Part shown: positions 7,334 to 14,685 of the stretch, piece by piece
How the letters are laid out: each line of letters starts with the position of its first letter
Numbering within the stretch: position 1 is the first letter of the stretch
DNA from: Alishewanella jeotgali KCTC 22429
GTDB taxonomy: Bacteria > Pseudomonadota > Gammaproteobacteria > Enterobacterales > Alteromonadaceae
Length of the DNA stretch: 39,411 bases
Direction: 5' to 3'
Assembly: GCF_000245735.1 (NCBI RefSeq)
Contig: NZ_AHTH01000001.1
Coordinates: 1 to 39,411 of the forward strand
The notes under the pieces: model-generated
The model's database searches: none
What the model saw: the letters and a program-made list of their open reading frames with translations, nothing else
Told to the model about the DNA's origin: nothing
Translations under genes and position numbers: made by a program

Positions 7334-8482
7334 TTATTCCTCGCTGCCCTGGCTGGCGTTTTGGGCCAGTTGCTCTAACACTTCAAGCGCTGGGCGGGCT
7401 TTATCGGTATAAGCGCCAAGCATTACGTCGGTGTCTTGCCAAAATAGGGCAACGTCCTCGGCCAGGCAGCGGCTGGCGTGGTGCATGGCACCGCACATAA
7501 ACTCCATGGCGGCGTGGTAGGTGGCAGGGTCTTTGGCAAATACTTCGTCGCTGTCGCTTTCGGCTATTTTGGTGCGCAGGGCTACAAGCTTGGTAAGAGC
7601 CTGCAAAACGGTACCTTCCAGCGTGGCAATGTCGGTAACTATTTGGCTTACGTCGCGCTTCCAGCTCTCGGGGTTAAACTTGCGCTGCGCCAGTACTTCT
7701 TTATGTTTGTTGGCCTCTGCCTGGGCTTCATCGCGCATTTGGCGGGCCACTTTTAGGGCTTGCTCCAGCTCGGCTTTTTCACCTTTAGCGGCTTTTAATT
7801 CCTGCTGATGCTTGGCGTTTAAATCGTCTATCAACTCACGCAGCGCATCTTTATCGCCCAGTTCTACCGCTTCGTTCTCGATAACCAGCTGCTGTTGATC
7901 GGCCGGTAACTGGCGTAGCTTGCGCAGTTCGCGATAGCCTAAGCCGATTTTTTGGCTGGCTTCGAAGAATTCTTCGCCGAAAGTATTTAAGCAAAGCAAG
8001 CGCTCATCTACTGTGCGACGTGGCGCACCTAATTTGAGATCACAAAACTCGTCAAAAGTGGCAACGGTTGCCAGTTCTCCAGATTCGTTTTTATAAACTA
8101 AACCCTTGTAACTCTTGGTTTCCTTTATTTTCTGGATCAGCTTTAAACTGGCAACCGTTGCCAGTTTTTGCATGAAATCGAATGCTTCAATTTGACCGAT
8201 CTCACGCATAACTTCTTCCATCTGCGCTACCACTTCTTTGGTTTGGATCACGGCCTTTTGCTGTTCATGGCTTAACGTGGTATTAGAGGTATTCATATCT
8301 ACTGCCTGTTGTTGTGTTAACACTGCTAATGCGGCTGCCGGATGCTCTGGCAGGCGGTCGGGAAATAGGCGTTTATCCGCTTCTTCCATTGCCTTTTGCT
8401 CTTGCTCGCGCATTAATCGAAGGAGTTCACCTTGTTGTGATGCAATATCACCAAAGGGGGATGCTGGTTTTTTAGTTGCCAT
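7334..8482 (-). CDS. Hypothetical coiled-coil protein of the early operon
   Basis: 382 aa. Residues about 85-135 and 225-270 are highly charged and predicted coiled coil by eye. In between, SYKGL...FDEFCDLKLGAPRRTVDERL...GLGYRELRKLRQLP (about 124-195) looks like a helical DNA-binding or ParB/KfrA-like region. Proteins of this kind occur directly upstream of the transposase in several Mu-like phages, but I know no tested function. AGGGG precedes the ATG and the stop is 3 nt from the transposase start, so co-translation is likely. A role in DNA binding or transpososome assembly is a guess. Confidence 0.72.
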   Translation of the reverse strand: MATKKPASPFGDIASQQGELLRLMREQEQKAMEEADKRLFPDRLPEHPAAALAVLTQQQAVDMNTSNTTLSHEQQKAVIQTKEVVAQMEEVMREIGQIEAFDFMQKLATVASLKLIQKIKETKSYKGLVYKNESGELATVATFDEFCDLKLGAPRRTVDERLLCLNTFGEEFFEASQKIGLGYRELRKLRQLPADQQQLVIENEAVELGDKDALRELIDDLNAKHQQELKAAKGEKAELEQALKVARQMRDEAQAEANKHKEVLAQRKFNPESWKRDVSQIVTDIATLEGTVLQALTKLVALRTKIAESDSDEVFAKDPATYHAAMEFMCGAMHHASRCLAEDVALFWQDTDVMLGAYTDKARPALEVLEQLAQNASQGSEE

Positions 8483-8491
8483 GGCTTACCC

Positions 8492-8803
8492 CTAAAACAC
8501 CTTGCTGTAGTTGGTAATGTCTTGCTGCAGTTGCAGCTGCGCTTGATCCAGATGCAGCCGAACCCGGTTGCTGATCTGTGCCAGCGCCGCGCCTAACCGC
8601 CAGCGGTTATCGTCCCAGGGGCAGCGTTCGGCAAAGCCTTCGTTTTGCAGGTTGGCTAAATCGCGCAATATCTGGCTGGCGGTGGTGTCCAGCCTGGTAG
8701 CAATTTCACTAATGGTTAAGCCGGTGTTCTCGTGGCCTGCCAGCACCTTTTGCAGGCGCAGTACGCGGCAGATTTGGTTGGAAAGGTATTTGGTTTCAGA
8801 CAT
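8492..8803 (-). CDS. Small winged-helix regulator
   Basis: 103 aa. LTISEIATRLDTTASQILRDLANLQNEGFAER is a clear winged helix-turn-helix in the style of IclR/MarR-type regulators, followed by a helical tail. ATG at 8803 is chosen over an upstream in-frame GTG because GGAG lies 7 nt before it. It overlaps the end of the preceding gene by 8 nt. It probably regulates phage transcription. Its early-operon position suggests a role after Ner; no target is known. Confidence 0.75.
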   Translation of the reverse strand: MSETKYLSNQICRVLRLQKVLAGHENTGLTISEIATRLDTTASQILRDLANLQNEGFAERCPWDDNRWRLGAALAQISNRVRLHLDQAQLQLQQDITNYSKVF

Positions 8804-9281
8804 CGGCACGCTCCGGAAATAGTTCTAGTTCGGGCTGATCATGCTTTTGGGCCTCCATGCGGTGGTAAGCCAGGTTTTCCATTAGCAGGGTAAGTTGGTC
8901 GGTTACATCCTGCGCCCGGCACTCACCGCTTTGCAGGGCCAGCATTTGGCCCATTACGGCATTGCAAAACTGGCTTAGTGCGATCAGTGTTTTGTGCTCG
9001 GCTTTGCGGCCGCGCGGCATAGGTACCAGCAAGTGGTTAAGGCTGTGCGCCATATACTGCAGCGGGTAAATGCGGTGTGTGGCCTCCATAAAGGGAATAA
9101 GCGTTACCGCTGGCATGGTGCCTCCGCCCAGATACTTGTAAAGCATGTCGGGCGAGGTACCAATTCGGTCGGCTATACGCGGTACGCTCATTTGTTTATT
9201 GGCGATAGCGAATTCTTTGCATAGCTGCAGGCTTTCGGTTAGCGAACGGGCTACCAGCTGATTCCAATTTTTACGGCTCAT
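8796..9281 (-). CDS. HTH-containing hypothetical protein
   Basis: 161 aa. MSVPRIADRIGTSPDMLYKYLGGGTMPAV (about residues 30-58) is a lambda-repressor-like helix-turn-helix. The rest is helical with a conserved-looking QYMAHSLNHLLVP segment, resembling phage 'CII-like' or Mu-like early regulators. The start is set at ATG 9281 because it overlaps the preceding stop as ATGA and has GAGG 8 nt upstream; a longer frame to 9320 has no such signal. It is probably a transcription or replication regulator in the early operon. Confidence 0.75.
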   Translation of the reverse strand: MSRKNWNQLVARSLTESLQLCKEFAIANKQMSVPRIADRIGTSPDMLYKYLGGGTMPAVTLIPFMEATHRIYPLQYMAHSLNHLLVPMPRGRKAEHKTLIALSQFCNAVMGQMLALQSGECRAQDVTDQLTLLMENLAYHRMEAQKHDQPELELFPERADV

Positions 9282-9643
9282 TGGAATGCCCTCACATGAT
9301 AGCTGCTCGAATAAAAACACTCGTTTGGAACAGCAAAACCGCCTAGGCTGGTGCCATCAAACAGTAGGGTGGAATCGGCATGAAACAATACAAAACAGTT
9401 AGCCCTGGGCCAAATGCGGACAAACTGCAGATAACTGAACAACTGGTGCTCTGGTTGGGTTTGCCCCTCATAGGTGAAGGGTGGCCAACCGATAAAATTG
9501 ATATTAGCCAGGTACGCGCTTTGGTTAACAGCCTGCTGTTGCTCAGGCCGCAAAGCCGGCACTGGTGGGTTGGTGTGCTGCTTTATAGTGAAGACGCAGT
9601 CATCCGGCAGCTGATGAGCTGGATTGAATATTGTGTTGTGCAT
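9278..9643 (-). CDS. Hypothetical protein, early operon
   Basis: 121 aa, no family recognized. The composition is rich in aromatic residues and proline (NFIGWPPFTYEG, FVRIWPRANCFVLFH), suggesting a compact beta-rich fold. GGAG lies 7 nt before the ATG, and its stop overlaps the next start as ATGA. Its place as the second gene after Ner is often occupied in Mu-like phages by variable small proteins acting on the host. That is only a positional hint. Confidence 0.65.
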   Translation of the reverse strand: MHNTIFNPAHQLPDDCVFTIKQHTNPPVPALRPEQQQAVNQSAYLANINFIGWPPFTYEGQTQPEHQLFSYLQFVRIWPRANCFVLFHADSTLLFDGTSLGGFAVPNECFYSSSYHVRAFQ

Positions 9644-9705
9644 AAACCTGCTCCGTGCAGTTCCCTATCGTTAAACCAAATGGTGACGCAATGGTTATTT
9701 ACACC

Positions 9706-9978
9706 TTACGACGCTAGCAGTTGCCGTAACTCGGCACGTTTGGCTTCACGGGCATTGCCGGTGGGTAGGCGTGTTTTTCGATAACTTTCAACGTCTGGAA
9801 ACACTTCGGTAACGGATTTATCCAGAATTTTGGCAATGGCTTCGGCGGCTTTTTTAGATGTGGTGCGGCGATAACAGACGCCGCTAAGCATGTTAGGGGC
9901 CATGCCCAGCTCGTCCGCTATCATGCTAAAGGTAAAGCCTTTTTCATGAAGGGCTTGTTTAATGGCTTCGGCTTCCAT
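9706..9978 (-). CDS. ner: Ner-like DNA-binding regulator (Nlp family)
   Basis: 90 aa, as expected for the Ner/Nlp family. The helix-turn-helix FSMIADELGMAPNMLSGVCYRRTTSKKAAEAIAKIL matches the Ner fold. In Mu, Ner represses both the early and the repressor promoter and favours lytic growth. Here it is the first gene of the leftward operon, about 60 nt after the promoter and divergent from the repressor, with AGAGG 8-9 nt before the ATG. Its likely binding sites are the dyads in 10026-10068. Confidence 0.88.
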   Translation of the reverse strand: MEAEAIKQALHEKGFTFSMIADELGMAPNMLSGVCYRRTTSKKAAEAIAKILDKSVTEVFPDVESYRKTRLPTGNAREAKRAELRQLLAS

Positions 9979-10025
9979 AAGATTAACCTCTTATATAGTT
10001 ACAGGGTGGCAGCGGTGCAGCGCTG

Positions 10026-10037
10026 CTTATGTATAAG
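10026..10037. promoter_or_regulatory. Candidate operator dyad in the early leader
   Basis: CTTAT-GT-ATAAG is a perfect dyad just downstream of the leftward -10 element, near the predicted transcript start. It could be bound by Ner or the repressor. This is a symmetry argument only. Confidence 0.4.
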
Positions 10038-10046
10038 TGCAAGTTG

Positions 10047-10075
10047 ATTATTGTGCACATTCGTGCTCATGTCAA
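10047..10075 (-). promoter_or_regulatory. Early promoter (leftward)
   Basis: On the minus strand TTGACA (complement of 10070-10075) is followed after exactly 17 nt by AATAAT (complement of 10047-10052). That is a consensus -35 and a 5/6 -10. It drives the Ner-to-Mor operon, with a predicted start near 10040. The spacer is filled by a dyad (10053-10068), so a repressor bound there would block polymerase directly. Confidence 0.85.
10053..10068. promoter_or_regulatory. Candidate repressor operator inside the early promoter
   Basis: GTGCAC-ATTC-GTGCTC is an inverted repeat matching at 5 of 6 arm positions. It occupies almost the whole spacer of the leftward promoter. This is where a lytic-gene repressor would be expected to bind. 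Which protein binds it is not visible. Confidence 0.55.
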
Positions 10076-10086
10076 TATTATTATGA

Positions 10087-10098
10087 GTTCAAATGAAC
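10087..10098. promoter_or_regulatory. Dyad overlapping the repressor start codon
   Basis: GTTCA-AA-TGAAC is a perfect dyad that includes the repressor ATG (10093). No good Shine-Dalgarno precedes this ATG. A -10-like TATTAT at 10076-10081 would place the transcript start only a few bases upstream, so the message may be nearly leaderless. The dyad could be an autoregulatory site. Confidence 0.4.
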
Positions 10099-10503
10099 AC
10101 TTTTTTTGAGCGGTTAAAAGAAGAGCGTATTCGCTTGGGCATTAACCAAGCTGATTTTGCTGAGATGGCAGGAGTGCAAAGGCGTGCTCAAGTTAATTAT
10201 GAAAGCGGTGAAAGAACGCCTGATGCAAAGTATTTAGAGCATATAGCATCTGCAGGTGTCGATGTTTTGTACCTTATAACTGGTGAGCGAAGAGAGGCAA
10301 GAGTGGGTTTTGAGCGTCCTGCACTTGGTGACCGTGAACGGCTTGCGCTTGCCATAGAAGTCGTTACGGAAGGCTTGGAGCAAGCTGATCGTTATTTGCC
10401 ACCTCATAAGTTTTCTGAGCTGGTATTGGCAGCCTATGACTTAATGGCTGATCCGGTTCAAACGAGAGATAATATTATTCAGTTGGTAAGAAGGGTTGCT
10501 TAA
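10093..10503 (+). CDS. XRE-family repressor (immunity/lysogeny regulator)
   Basis: 136 aa. An N-terminal Cro/CI-type helix-turn-helix (residues about 5-60: RLKEERIRLGINQADFAEMA...NYESGERTPDAKYLEHIA) is followed by a short helical C-terminal region. There is no S24 peptidase domain, so RecA-driven self-cleavage is not expected. It is divergent from Ner, as the repressor is in Mu-like phages. The ATG lies in a dyad with little Shine-Dalgarno. It probably maintains lysogeny by blocking the leftward promoter. A regulatory role other than main repressor is possible but less likely. Confidence 0.82.
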   Translation: MNTFFERLKEERIRLGINQADFAEMAGVQRRAQVNYESGERTPDAKYLEHIASAGVDVLYLITGERREARVGFERPALGDRERLALAIEVVTEGLEQADRYLPPHKFSELVLAAYDLMADPVQTRDNIIQLVRRVA

Positions 10504-10513
10504 GGAGTGAGTT

Positions 10514-10978
10514 GTGAGCAGTAATTACGAAACCCCTGAAGAAAAAATTAAAAGACTGATGGCTGAATCTATTAGAAAGTCTACAAAACTTGATACTGAT
10601 GATAGGCAAGCCAGTATCCATACTGGTAATGGAAGTTTTGTTAATTATGCGACTCACGGTAGCACGATTATTAACGGCCCTTCACCAAAAAACTTAACTA
10701 GCCCAAGTTTAATTAGTTGCCCAGACTGTGGTAACACTGTGAGTAAAAGGTCTGAAGCCTGCCCGCATTGTGGTTTAAACGTAAAAGAGCACTTTGTGCG
10801 TTTACATAGAGAGCAAGCCAGAGGGCGGTTGGTCAAAGGAGCCCTTATTGGAGTTTCAATTGCTGCGGTAGGTTACGCTGCCGTTCATTACCTGCCGGAT
10901 AGATTAAGTTTTATTGGCTTACCTATGATGCTGATTGGTTTGTTTCTGGCTGCGGCTATGCTTAACGCTGCTGAGTAA
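10514..10978 (+). CDS. Zinc-ribbon membrane protein downstream of the repressor
   Basis: 154 aa with a GTG start, chosen because AAGGAG (10502-10507) overlaps the repressor stop and lies 6 nt upstream. Residues 69-86 are a zinc ribbon (C69, C72, C83, C86). Two hydrophobic segments follow at about 107-126 and 131-152, so the N-terminal zinc domain is probably cytoplasmic and anchored to the inner membrane. Co-expression with the repressor means it should be made in the lysogen. A superinfection-exclusion or membrane-sensor role is plausible, but no family with known function is recognized. Confidence 0.72.
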   Translation: MSSNYETPEEKIKRLMAESIRKSTKLDTDDRQASIHTGNGSFVNYATHGSTIINGPSPKNLTSPSLISCPDCGNTVSKRSEACPHCGLNVKEHFVRLHREQARGRLVKGALIGVSIAAVGYAAVHYLPDRLSFIGLPMMLIGLFLAAAMLNAAE

Positions 10979-11080
10979 TATCTAGGGCTCATGACTGCCG
11001 TGAACAAATTACAACCGCTGCATTTAGAGTAAGCGCATTATTTGGTTTGAGGGTTTTGACTAAAACAATTTCATATTCGC

Positions 11081-11124
11081 TTCCGTTTAGGTAGTTGTTA
11101 ACGGATTAATTATAAAAAAGAGGG
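11081..11124 (+). repeat. Cargo leader, copy A
   Basis: These 44 bases upstream of the HsdR-N gene align with 13616-13659 upstream of the NdpA-like gene. About 36 of 45 alignment columns match by hand, with blocks TTCCGTTT, TTAACG, ATTAA and the A-run plus GGG Shine-Dalgarno. Both start codons lie a few bases downstream. It may be a shared promoter/leader or a recombination junction by which cargo was acquired. Confidence 0.5.
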
Positions 11125-11132
11125 AATTACTA

Positions 11133-12293
11133 ATGTCACGTTTTGCTGAGCGTATCCGCGCGCACTCTGATCATGTACACAATGTAGCTATACATTGCAC
11201 GACTGAAGAAACAACTAAGCAAGCTCTAATTCTGCCTCTTCTCGATATCCTTGGTTTTTCACCGTTTGATCCTACGCGGGTTAAAGCTGAATACAAGGCT
11301 GATTTCCCTGGTGTCAAAGCAACTGAACGGGTCGATTACGCATTATTCTGCGGGAAAATTCCTGTGATGTTTATTGAGGCGAAGGCTCAAATTGAGAAAC
11401 TAGATAACCACTGCCCACAACTTTCCCGTTATTTCAATGCGACTCCTGAGGTCACAATTGCCGCTATCACTAATGGCCGTGAATGGCGTTTCTTCACTGA
11501 TCTGGTTAACCGGAATATTATGGATGCAGATCCATTTTTAACTGTCGACTTTGATGCACTAGACGAGTCGCTAATTAGTCGTCTACGCAGATTTAGGCAT
11601 GATGAGTTTCAGCCAGAAGCGCTAAGAATTTTGGCGGAAGAAACTGTCTATCTAAATTCATTTACCAGCGTTATTAGTGCAGCACTGCGAAATCCAGATG
11701 CAGATTTTGTCCGTTACGTTGGCAGTAAATCAGGCATTCAACGCCAGTTTAATGCACGGTTCATTGAAAGTATTACGCCAATCGTTAAGCAAGCTGTACA
11801 ACGCTCAGTAAGTGATATGGTTGTTAGTGGCTTATCAGCTCAACCCTTGCCAGAGCAAGCAAGTCAACCAACAGAACCTGTAGTTGCGGCTACAGTGATA
11901 AGTGATGAAGCTGCTGACATTATCGATCCAGAAAATCCCAGAATTGTTACCACCTATGCAGAGAGACGCCTGTTTGAAGTTGTTCAGGATATTTTAGGAG
12001 AAAACGCTGAAATAAGCCCTAAGGATACTGAAAGCTATTATTCGGTACTGTACCAGGGCAAAACGAACCGCTGGTTGTTGCGTTATCTGTCAGAAAAAAA
12101 GCAACCTGCGGTTACGTTTTGCATGCCATTGACTGATGAACGTAAGAGGGAAATCACGCGCGCAGGTTTAGAGCTTGGTGCGGGTAATAGCATTCTCATT
12201 AGCCAGCCAGAACATTTAGCTCGCATACCAGGCTTAGTGTTTGATGCCTTAGAGCATTGCCGTGATGATAAGAATTTTAGTCGTAAGGGCTAG
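11133..12293 (+). CDS. Stand-alone HsdR-N-type PD-(D/E)XK nuclease-like protein (cargo)
   Basis: 386 aa. The N-terminal 150 residues match the type I restriction HsdR N-terminal nuclease fold. E25/E26 (TTEETTKQ), D68 (ATERVDYAL) and E82-x-K84 (FIEAKA) form an apparently complete catalytic set. There is no helicase domain and no HsdM/HsdS neighbour, so this is not a classical type I enzyme. Residues about 240-386 form a separate C-terminal domain (RRLFEVVQDILGENAEI...YSVLYQGKTNRWLLRYL) of unknown function. AGAGGGAA precedes the ATG. As phage cargo it is most simply a DNA- or RNA-targeting anti-phage or superinfection-exclusion protein (inference). It could also be an inactive binding module. 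Confidence 0.8.
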   Translation: MSRFAERIRAHSDHVHNVAIHCTTEETTKQALILPLLDILGFSPFDPTRVKAEYKADFPGVKATERVDYALFCGKIPVMFIEAKAQIEKLDNHCPQLSRYFNATPEVTIAAITNGREWRFFTDLVNRNIMDADPFLTVDFDALDESLISRLRRFRHDEFQPEALRILAEETVYLNSFTSVISAALRNPDADFVRYVGSKSGIQRQFNARFIESITPIVKQAVQRSVSDMVVSGLSAQPLPEQASQPTEPVVAATVISDEAADIIDPENPRIVTTYAERRLFEVVQDILGENAEISPKDTESYYSVLYQGKTNRWLLRYLSEKKQPAVTFCMPLTDERKREITRAGLELGAGNSILISQPEHLARIPGLVFDALEHCRDDKNFSRKG

Positions 12294-12334
12294 TAAAGAT
12301 TTTACCCGCTAATTCATGATGGAAGGAGTATCAA

Positions 12335-12997
12335 ATGGACTTGAACTGCCCGTACTGCCAAACAGCATTTCCAAAGTTTCCCAGCCGAAAAACCAAGTGC
12401 CAGGCATGTGGTCAAGTAGTTTATCCAAAACGCCGCATTGAAGATCCTGCTGGGGTTAAGGTGCTGCTAACCGAGCAGCAGGCCAACGAGGTGGAGAACG
12501 CCTGGCGCGAGCATCAAGCTAAAGCGCAGCTAATTGAAACATTAAAGCCTACCGGTATTACGTTTGAGCAACTGCAAACGTATTCTGCCCCCGATATAGC
12601 CATAGAAGATATTGCTTACCACGGTTTACAGCATTGCCTACACGAGTTTTTGATTGATGACTTAAACGCCCGTGCTTTTGCGTATCACCTGCTGGGTAAT
12701 TTGGCATGGAAGCGGGCGCAAAAGGATAAAGCCTTTCAATTTCATCAGAATGGTTTTTTTAATACTGCAAAAAATTTTCAAACCAAGCAAACGAGTATTC
12801 CTGGCCTAAAGCTTGAGCTTAAGGGCAGGCCATTGGCCTGTGCTGAATGTACTCAAGTGGCAGGTGTTCTGGAACTGGATGTTTACTTACATCAAAAGCT
12901 GTTGCCAGTTACTTCGTGTAAATTATTTGCGCGTAATTTCGGTAGGGGGTGTTTGGAGTTGTACCCTAATTTACCCTCATTTACTAATTGGACCTAA
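12335..12997 (+). CDS. Zinc-finger hypothetical protein (cargo)
   Basis: 220 aa. The N-terminus is a zinc ribbon (C5, C8, C22, C25; CPYC...CQAC), and a second Cys set lies near the C-terminus (C169, C172, C195, C206). Between them is a helical region that resembles a repeat-like or tetratricopeptide-like helix pair (AFAYHLLGNLAWKRAQKDKAFQFHQ). It starts 41 nt after the HsdR-N gene with a strong GGAAGGAG site, so both are probably co-expressed. The two zinc modules suggest nucleic-acid or protein binding. No family is recognized. Confidence 0.7.
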   Translation: MDLNCPYCQTAFPKFPSRKTKCQACGQVVYPKRRIEDPAGVKVLLTEQQANEVENAWREHQAKAQLIETLKPTGITFEQLQTYSAPDIAIEDIAYHGLQHCLHEFLIDDLNARAFAYHLLGNLAWKRAQKDKAFQFHQNGFFNTAKNFQTKQTSIPGLKLELKGRPLACAECTQVAGVLELDVYLHQKLLPVTSCKLFARNFGRGCLELYPNLPSFTNWT

Positions 12998-13009
12998 AGA
13001 GGCTTTATA

Positions 13010-13444
13010 TTGATTAATAGGATCAACAAGATTTTGTTGTTGCTTGGACTAACAGCCTCATTTTCGGTGTTAAGTGGTGATCCTAACTGGCCAAGCCCGG
13101 ATCGCGCAGACGTCACTGAGGTTGGTCTAAAACATACTAAGGAAGAAAATATGTCTAGAGAGCGTTTTGCAGCAGCAATGCGTAGTGCAGTTACTGAATC
13201 ATCTGAATTGGGATATGCACCAACAAGGATTTTACAGATGCTGGAAAGTGGTACTCATGCTGTTGATATTGCAAAAAAATTAGTCGTTAGCGGTGATTTT
13301 CAGACCGGATTTAGAGAGATGATAGCTCGCGGTAGGCCTGATTTAACATTTGAATCAATTATGTTAGAAGACGAATTCGCTGATCTATTTACCAGACAGG
13401 AACTTGAAGTCGCAAGATGGCGGCTTTCAAATGTCAAAAATTAG
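13010..13444 (+). CDS. Small exported hypothetical protein (cargo)
   Basis: 144 aa with a TTG start, 7 nt after GAGG. The N-terminus INRINKILLLLGLTASFSVL is a typical Sec signal peptide, with cleavage likely near SVLSG and no lipobox cysteine. The mature part is helical (RERFAAAMRSAVTESSELGYAPTRIL). It starts 12 nt after the zinc-finger gene and so belongs to the same transcription unit. A periplasmic phage-cargo protein could act in surface or entry exclusion. That is speculation based on location only. Confidence 0.62.
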   Translation: MINRINKILLLLGLTASFSVLSGDPNWPSPDRADVTEVGLKHTKEENMSRERFAAAMRSAVTESSELGYAPTRILQMLESGTHAVDIAKKLVVSGDFQTGFREMIARGRPDLTFESIMLEDEFADLFTRQELEVARWRLSNVKN

Positions 13445-13469
13445 CAGCTTTAATGGATGAGTAGTACCT

Positions 13470-13604
13470 ATGCGCGATAGCGGCGAACACAGCTTAGTAA
13501 TGACTTACAGAGCTAAAAACGGCTTCGGGGCCCTTACCGGTGGTCAAGCTGTAGAGACCTACAGCAACGCAACGTGCACTGCTCAAATTGTGAGTGTTGA
13601 TTAA
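13470..13604 (+). other. Short ORF, possible 3' remnant of a gene
   Basis: ATG at 13470 opens 44 codons to TAA at 13604 (start MRDSGEHSLVMTYRAKNGFG; end TCTAQIVSVD). The amino-acid content looks natural, but there is only a weak ribosome site and no recognized family. It could be the preserved end of a lost exported protein, or a genuine microprotein. It lies between the two cargo units, a likely scar region. Confidence 0.35.
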
Positions 13605-13615
13605 TGTATCAATCT

Positions 13616-13659
13616 TTCCGTTTTAGGCAGTTTTAACGAATTAAATTTAAAAATAGGGG
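13616..13659 (+). repeat. Cargo leader, copy B
   Basis: This is the second copy of the ~44-bp leader (see 11081-11124), ending with AGGGG 2-5 nt before the NdpA-like gene's two adjacent ATGs. Matches are spread over the whole length, including outside the Shine-Dalgarno, so chance similarity of AT-rich leaders is less likely, though not excluded. Confidence 0.5.
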
Positions 13660-13665
13660 CATATG

Positions 13666-14685
13666 ATGCAAATCAGATCCGCAGTAATGCACAAAATTAA
13701 TAAAAAATCTGGCGAAACCGATTCAACTCTCCAGGATCGTAAGCAGGTGTTGCCTATTGACGATATTTTGCTTGAGCTAGCTAAAGATGTGCAGCGGAAA
13801 TATATCAGTGATTTCAATCAGCACGGTTCTCTTGGGAATGATCCTAATTTGTATAGGTTCCCAGTTATATTGTCTGAGTACTTGAATGCCAGTACAGACT
13901 TTTTGCCTTTTACAGTATCAACCGCAAAGTTGATACAAGCCGAGATGAATAAGCAAATGTTTACAACTTCCGGAGTTGTGATGGTGTTGCATTACGTCGA
14001 CCAGAGCAGAGACTGGTTGCTTGTTCTTATGCTAAAAACCAAGGAGACAGCAGGGCTCGATGAGAAAAACTTGAAACTCACAACTTCGTATGTGTTTGAC
14101 ATTGAACATATTCATGAAGCCGCTCGAGTAGACTTGGCAAAGTTCATTGCAAAAGAAACTCCACATCTGACTTTTATAAAGCCCCGAGCTGGAAAAGACG
14201 ATCCCGGTAAGTATTTTCGGGATGCATTAGGCTGTACCGAATACATTGAGTCTAAAGCTAATACTGTTAACTTGGTTAGTGTGGTAGAAGCATATGCGGA
14301 ATCCAAAGGATGGACTGGTGATCAATTGACTACAGTTAGAAAGAAGCTATTTGATTACTGCGTGGAGAAGCATGATAATCAAGAAACTGTGAATCTAACT
14401 GGTTTGTCAGCTATCCTGAATGATCAGGACCCAGGGGATTTTGCTACGTTTGCAAAGCAGGTGGACATTCCAGTCAGTGATGAGTTTTCTCCACACCCCG
14501 CAACTTATAAACGGCTCCAACGGATTTCCAAAAAGTTTGGTCATGTCAGTTTAGCTTTTGATGTTGAGGATGTTCAATCTAGTCGCATCGTGCTTGTAGA
14601 TGAAGGCAACGGAAAGTACCATGTTCAGGTTAAAGATGTACCTGATTCACTTGTTCAAGAAATACGCAAAGCCCGAGGCTCATGA
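13666..14685 (+). CDS. NdpA/YejK-type nucleoid-associated protein (NA37 family), cargo
   Basis: 339 aa, the usual size for the NA37/YejK family (E. coli YejK is 335 aa). Family signatures include the N-terminal MQIRSAVMHKI, STDFLPFTVSTAKLIQAEM, GVVMVLHYV, the FDIEHIHEAARVDLAKF block (about 140-156), HLTFIKPRAGKD and FRDALGC. Chromosomal members coat the nucleoid. Here the gene is phage cargo and ends in an ATGA overlap with a membrane-protein gene. The coupled arrangement suggests a two-protein system linking DNA binding to the membrane. ATG 13666 is preferred over 13663 for Shine-Dalgarno spacing. The family call is firm; a defence role is inference. Confidence 0.88.
   Translation: MQIRSAVMHKINKKSGETDSTLQDRKQVLPIDDILLELAKDVQRKYISDFNQHGSLGNDPNLYRFPVILSEYLNASTDFLPFTVSTAKLIQAEMNKQMFTTSGVVMVLHYVDQSRDWLLVLMLKTKETAGLDEKNLKLTTSYVFDIEHIHEAARVDLAKFIAKETPHLTFIKPRAGKDDPGKYFRDALGCTEYIESKANTVNLVSVVEAYAESKGWTGDQLTTVRKKLFDYCVEKHDNQETVNLTGLSAILNDQDPGDFATFAKQVDIPVSDEFSPHPATYKRLQRISKKFGHVSLAFDVEDVQSSRIVLVDEGNGKYHVQVKDVPDSLVQEIRKARGS

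Noticed and set aside
9979-10092. tRNA or small RNA gene in the immunity region
   Set aside because: The symmetry elements are short operator-type dyads overlapping promoters; no cloverleaf or terminator is seen.
11133-12293. Part of a complete type I restriction-modification system
   Set aside because: No helicase domain in the protein and no HsdM or HsdS gene nearby.
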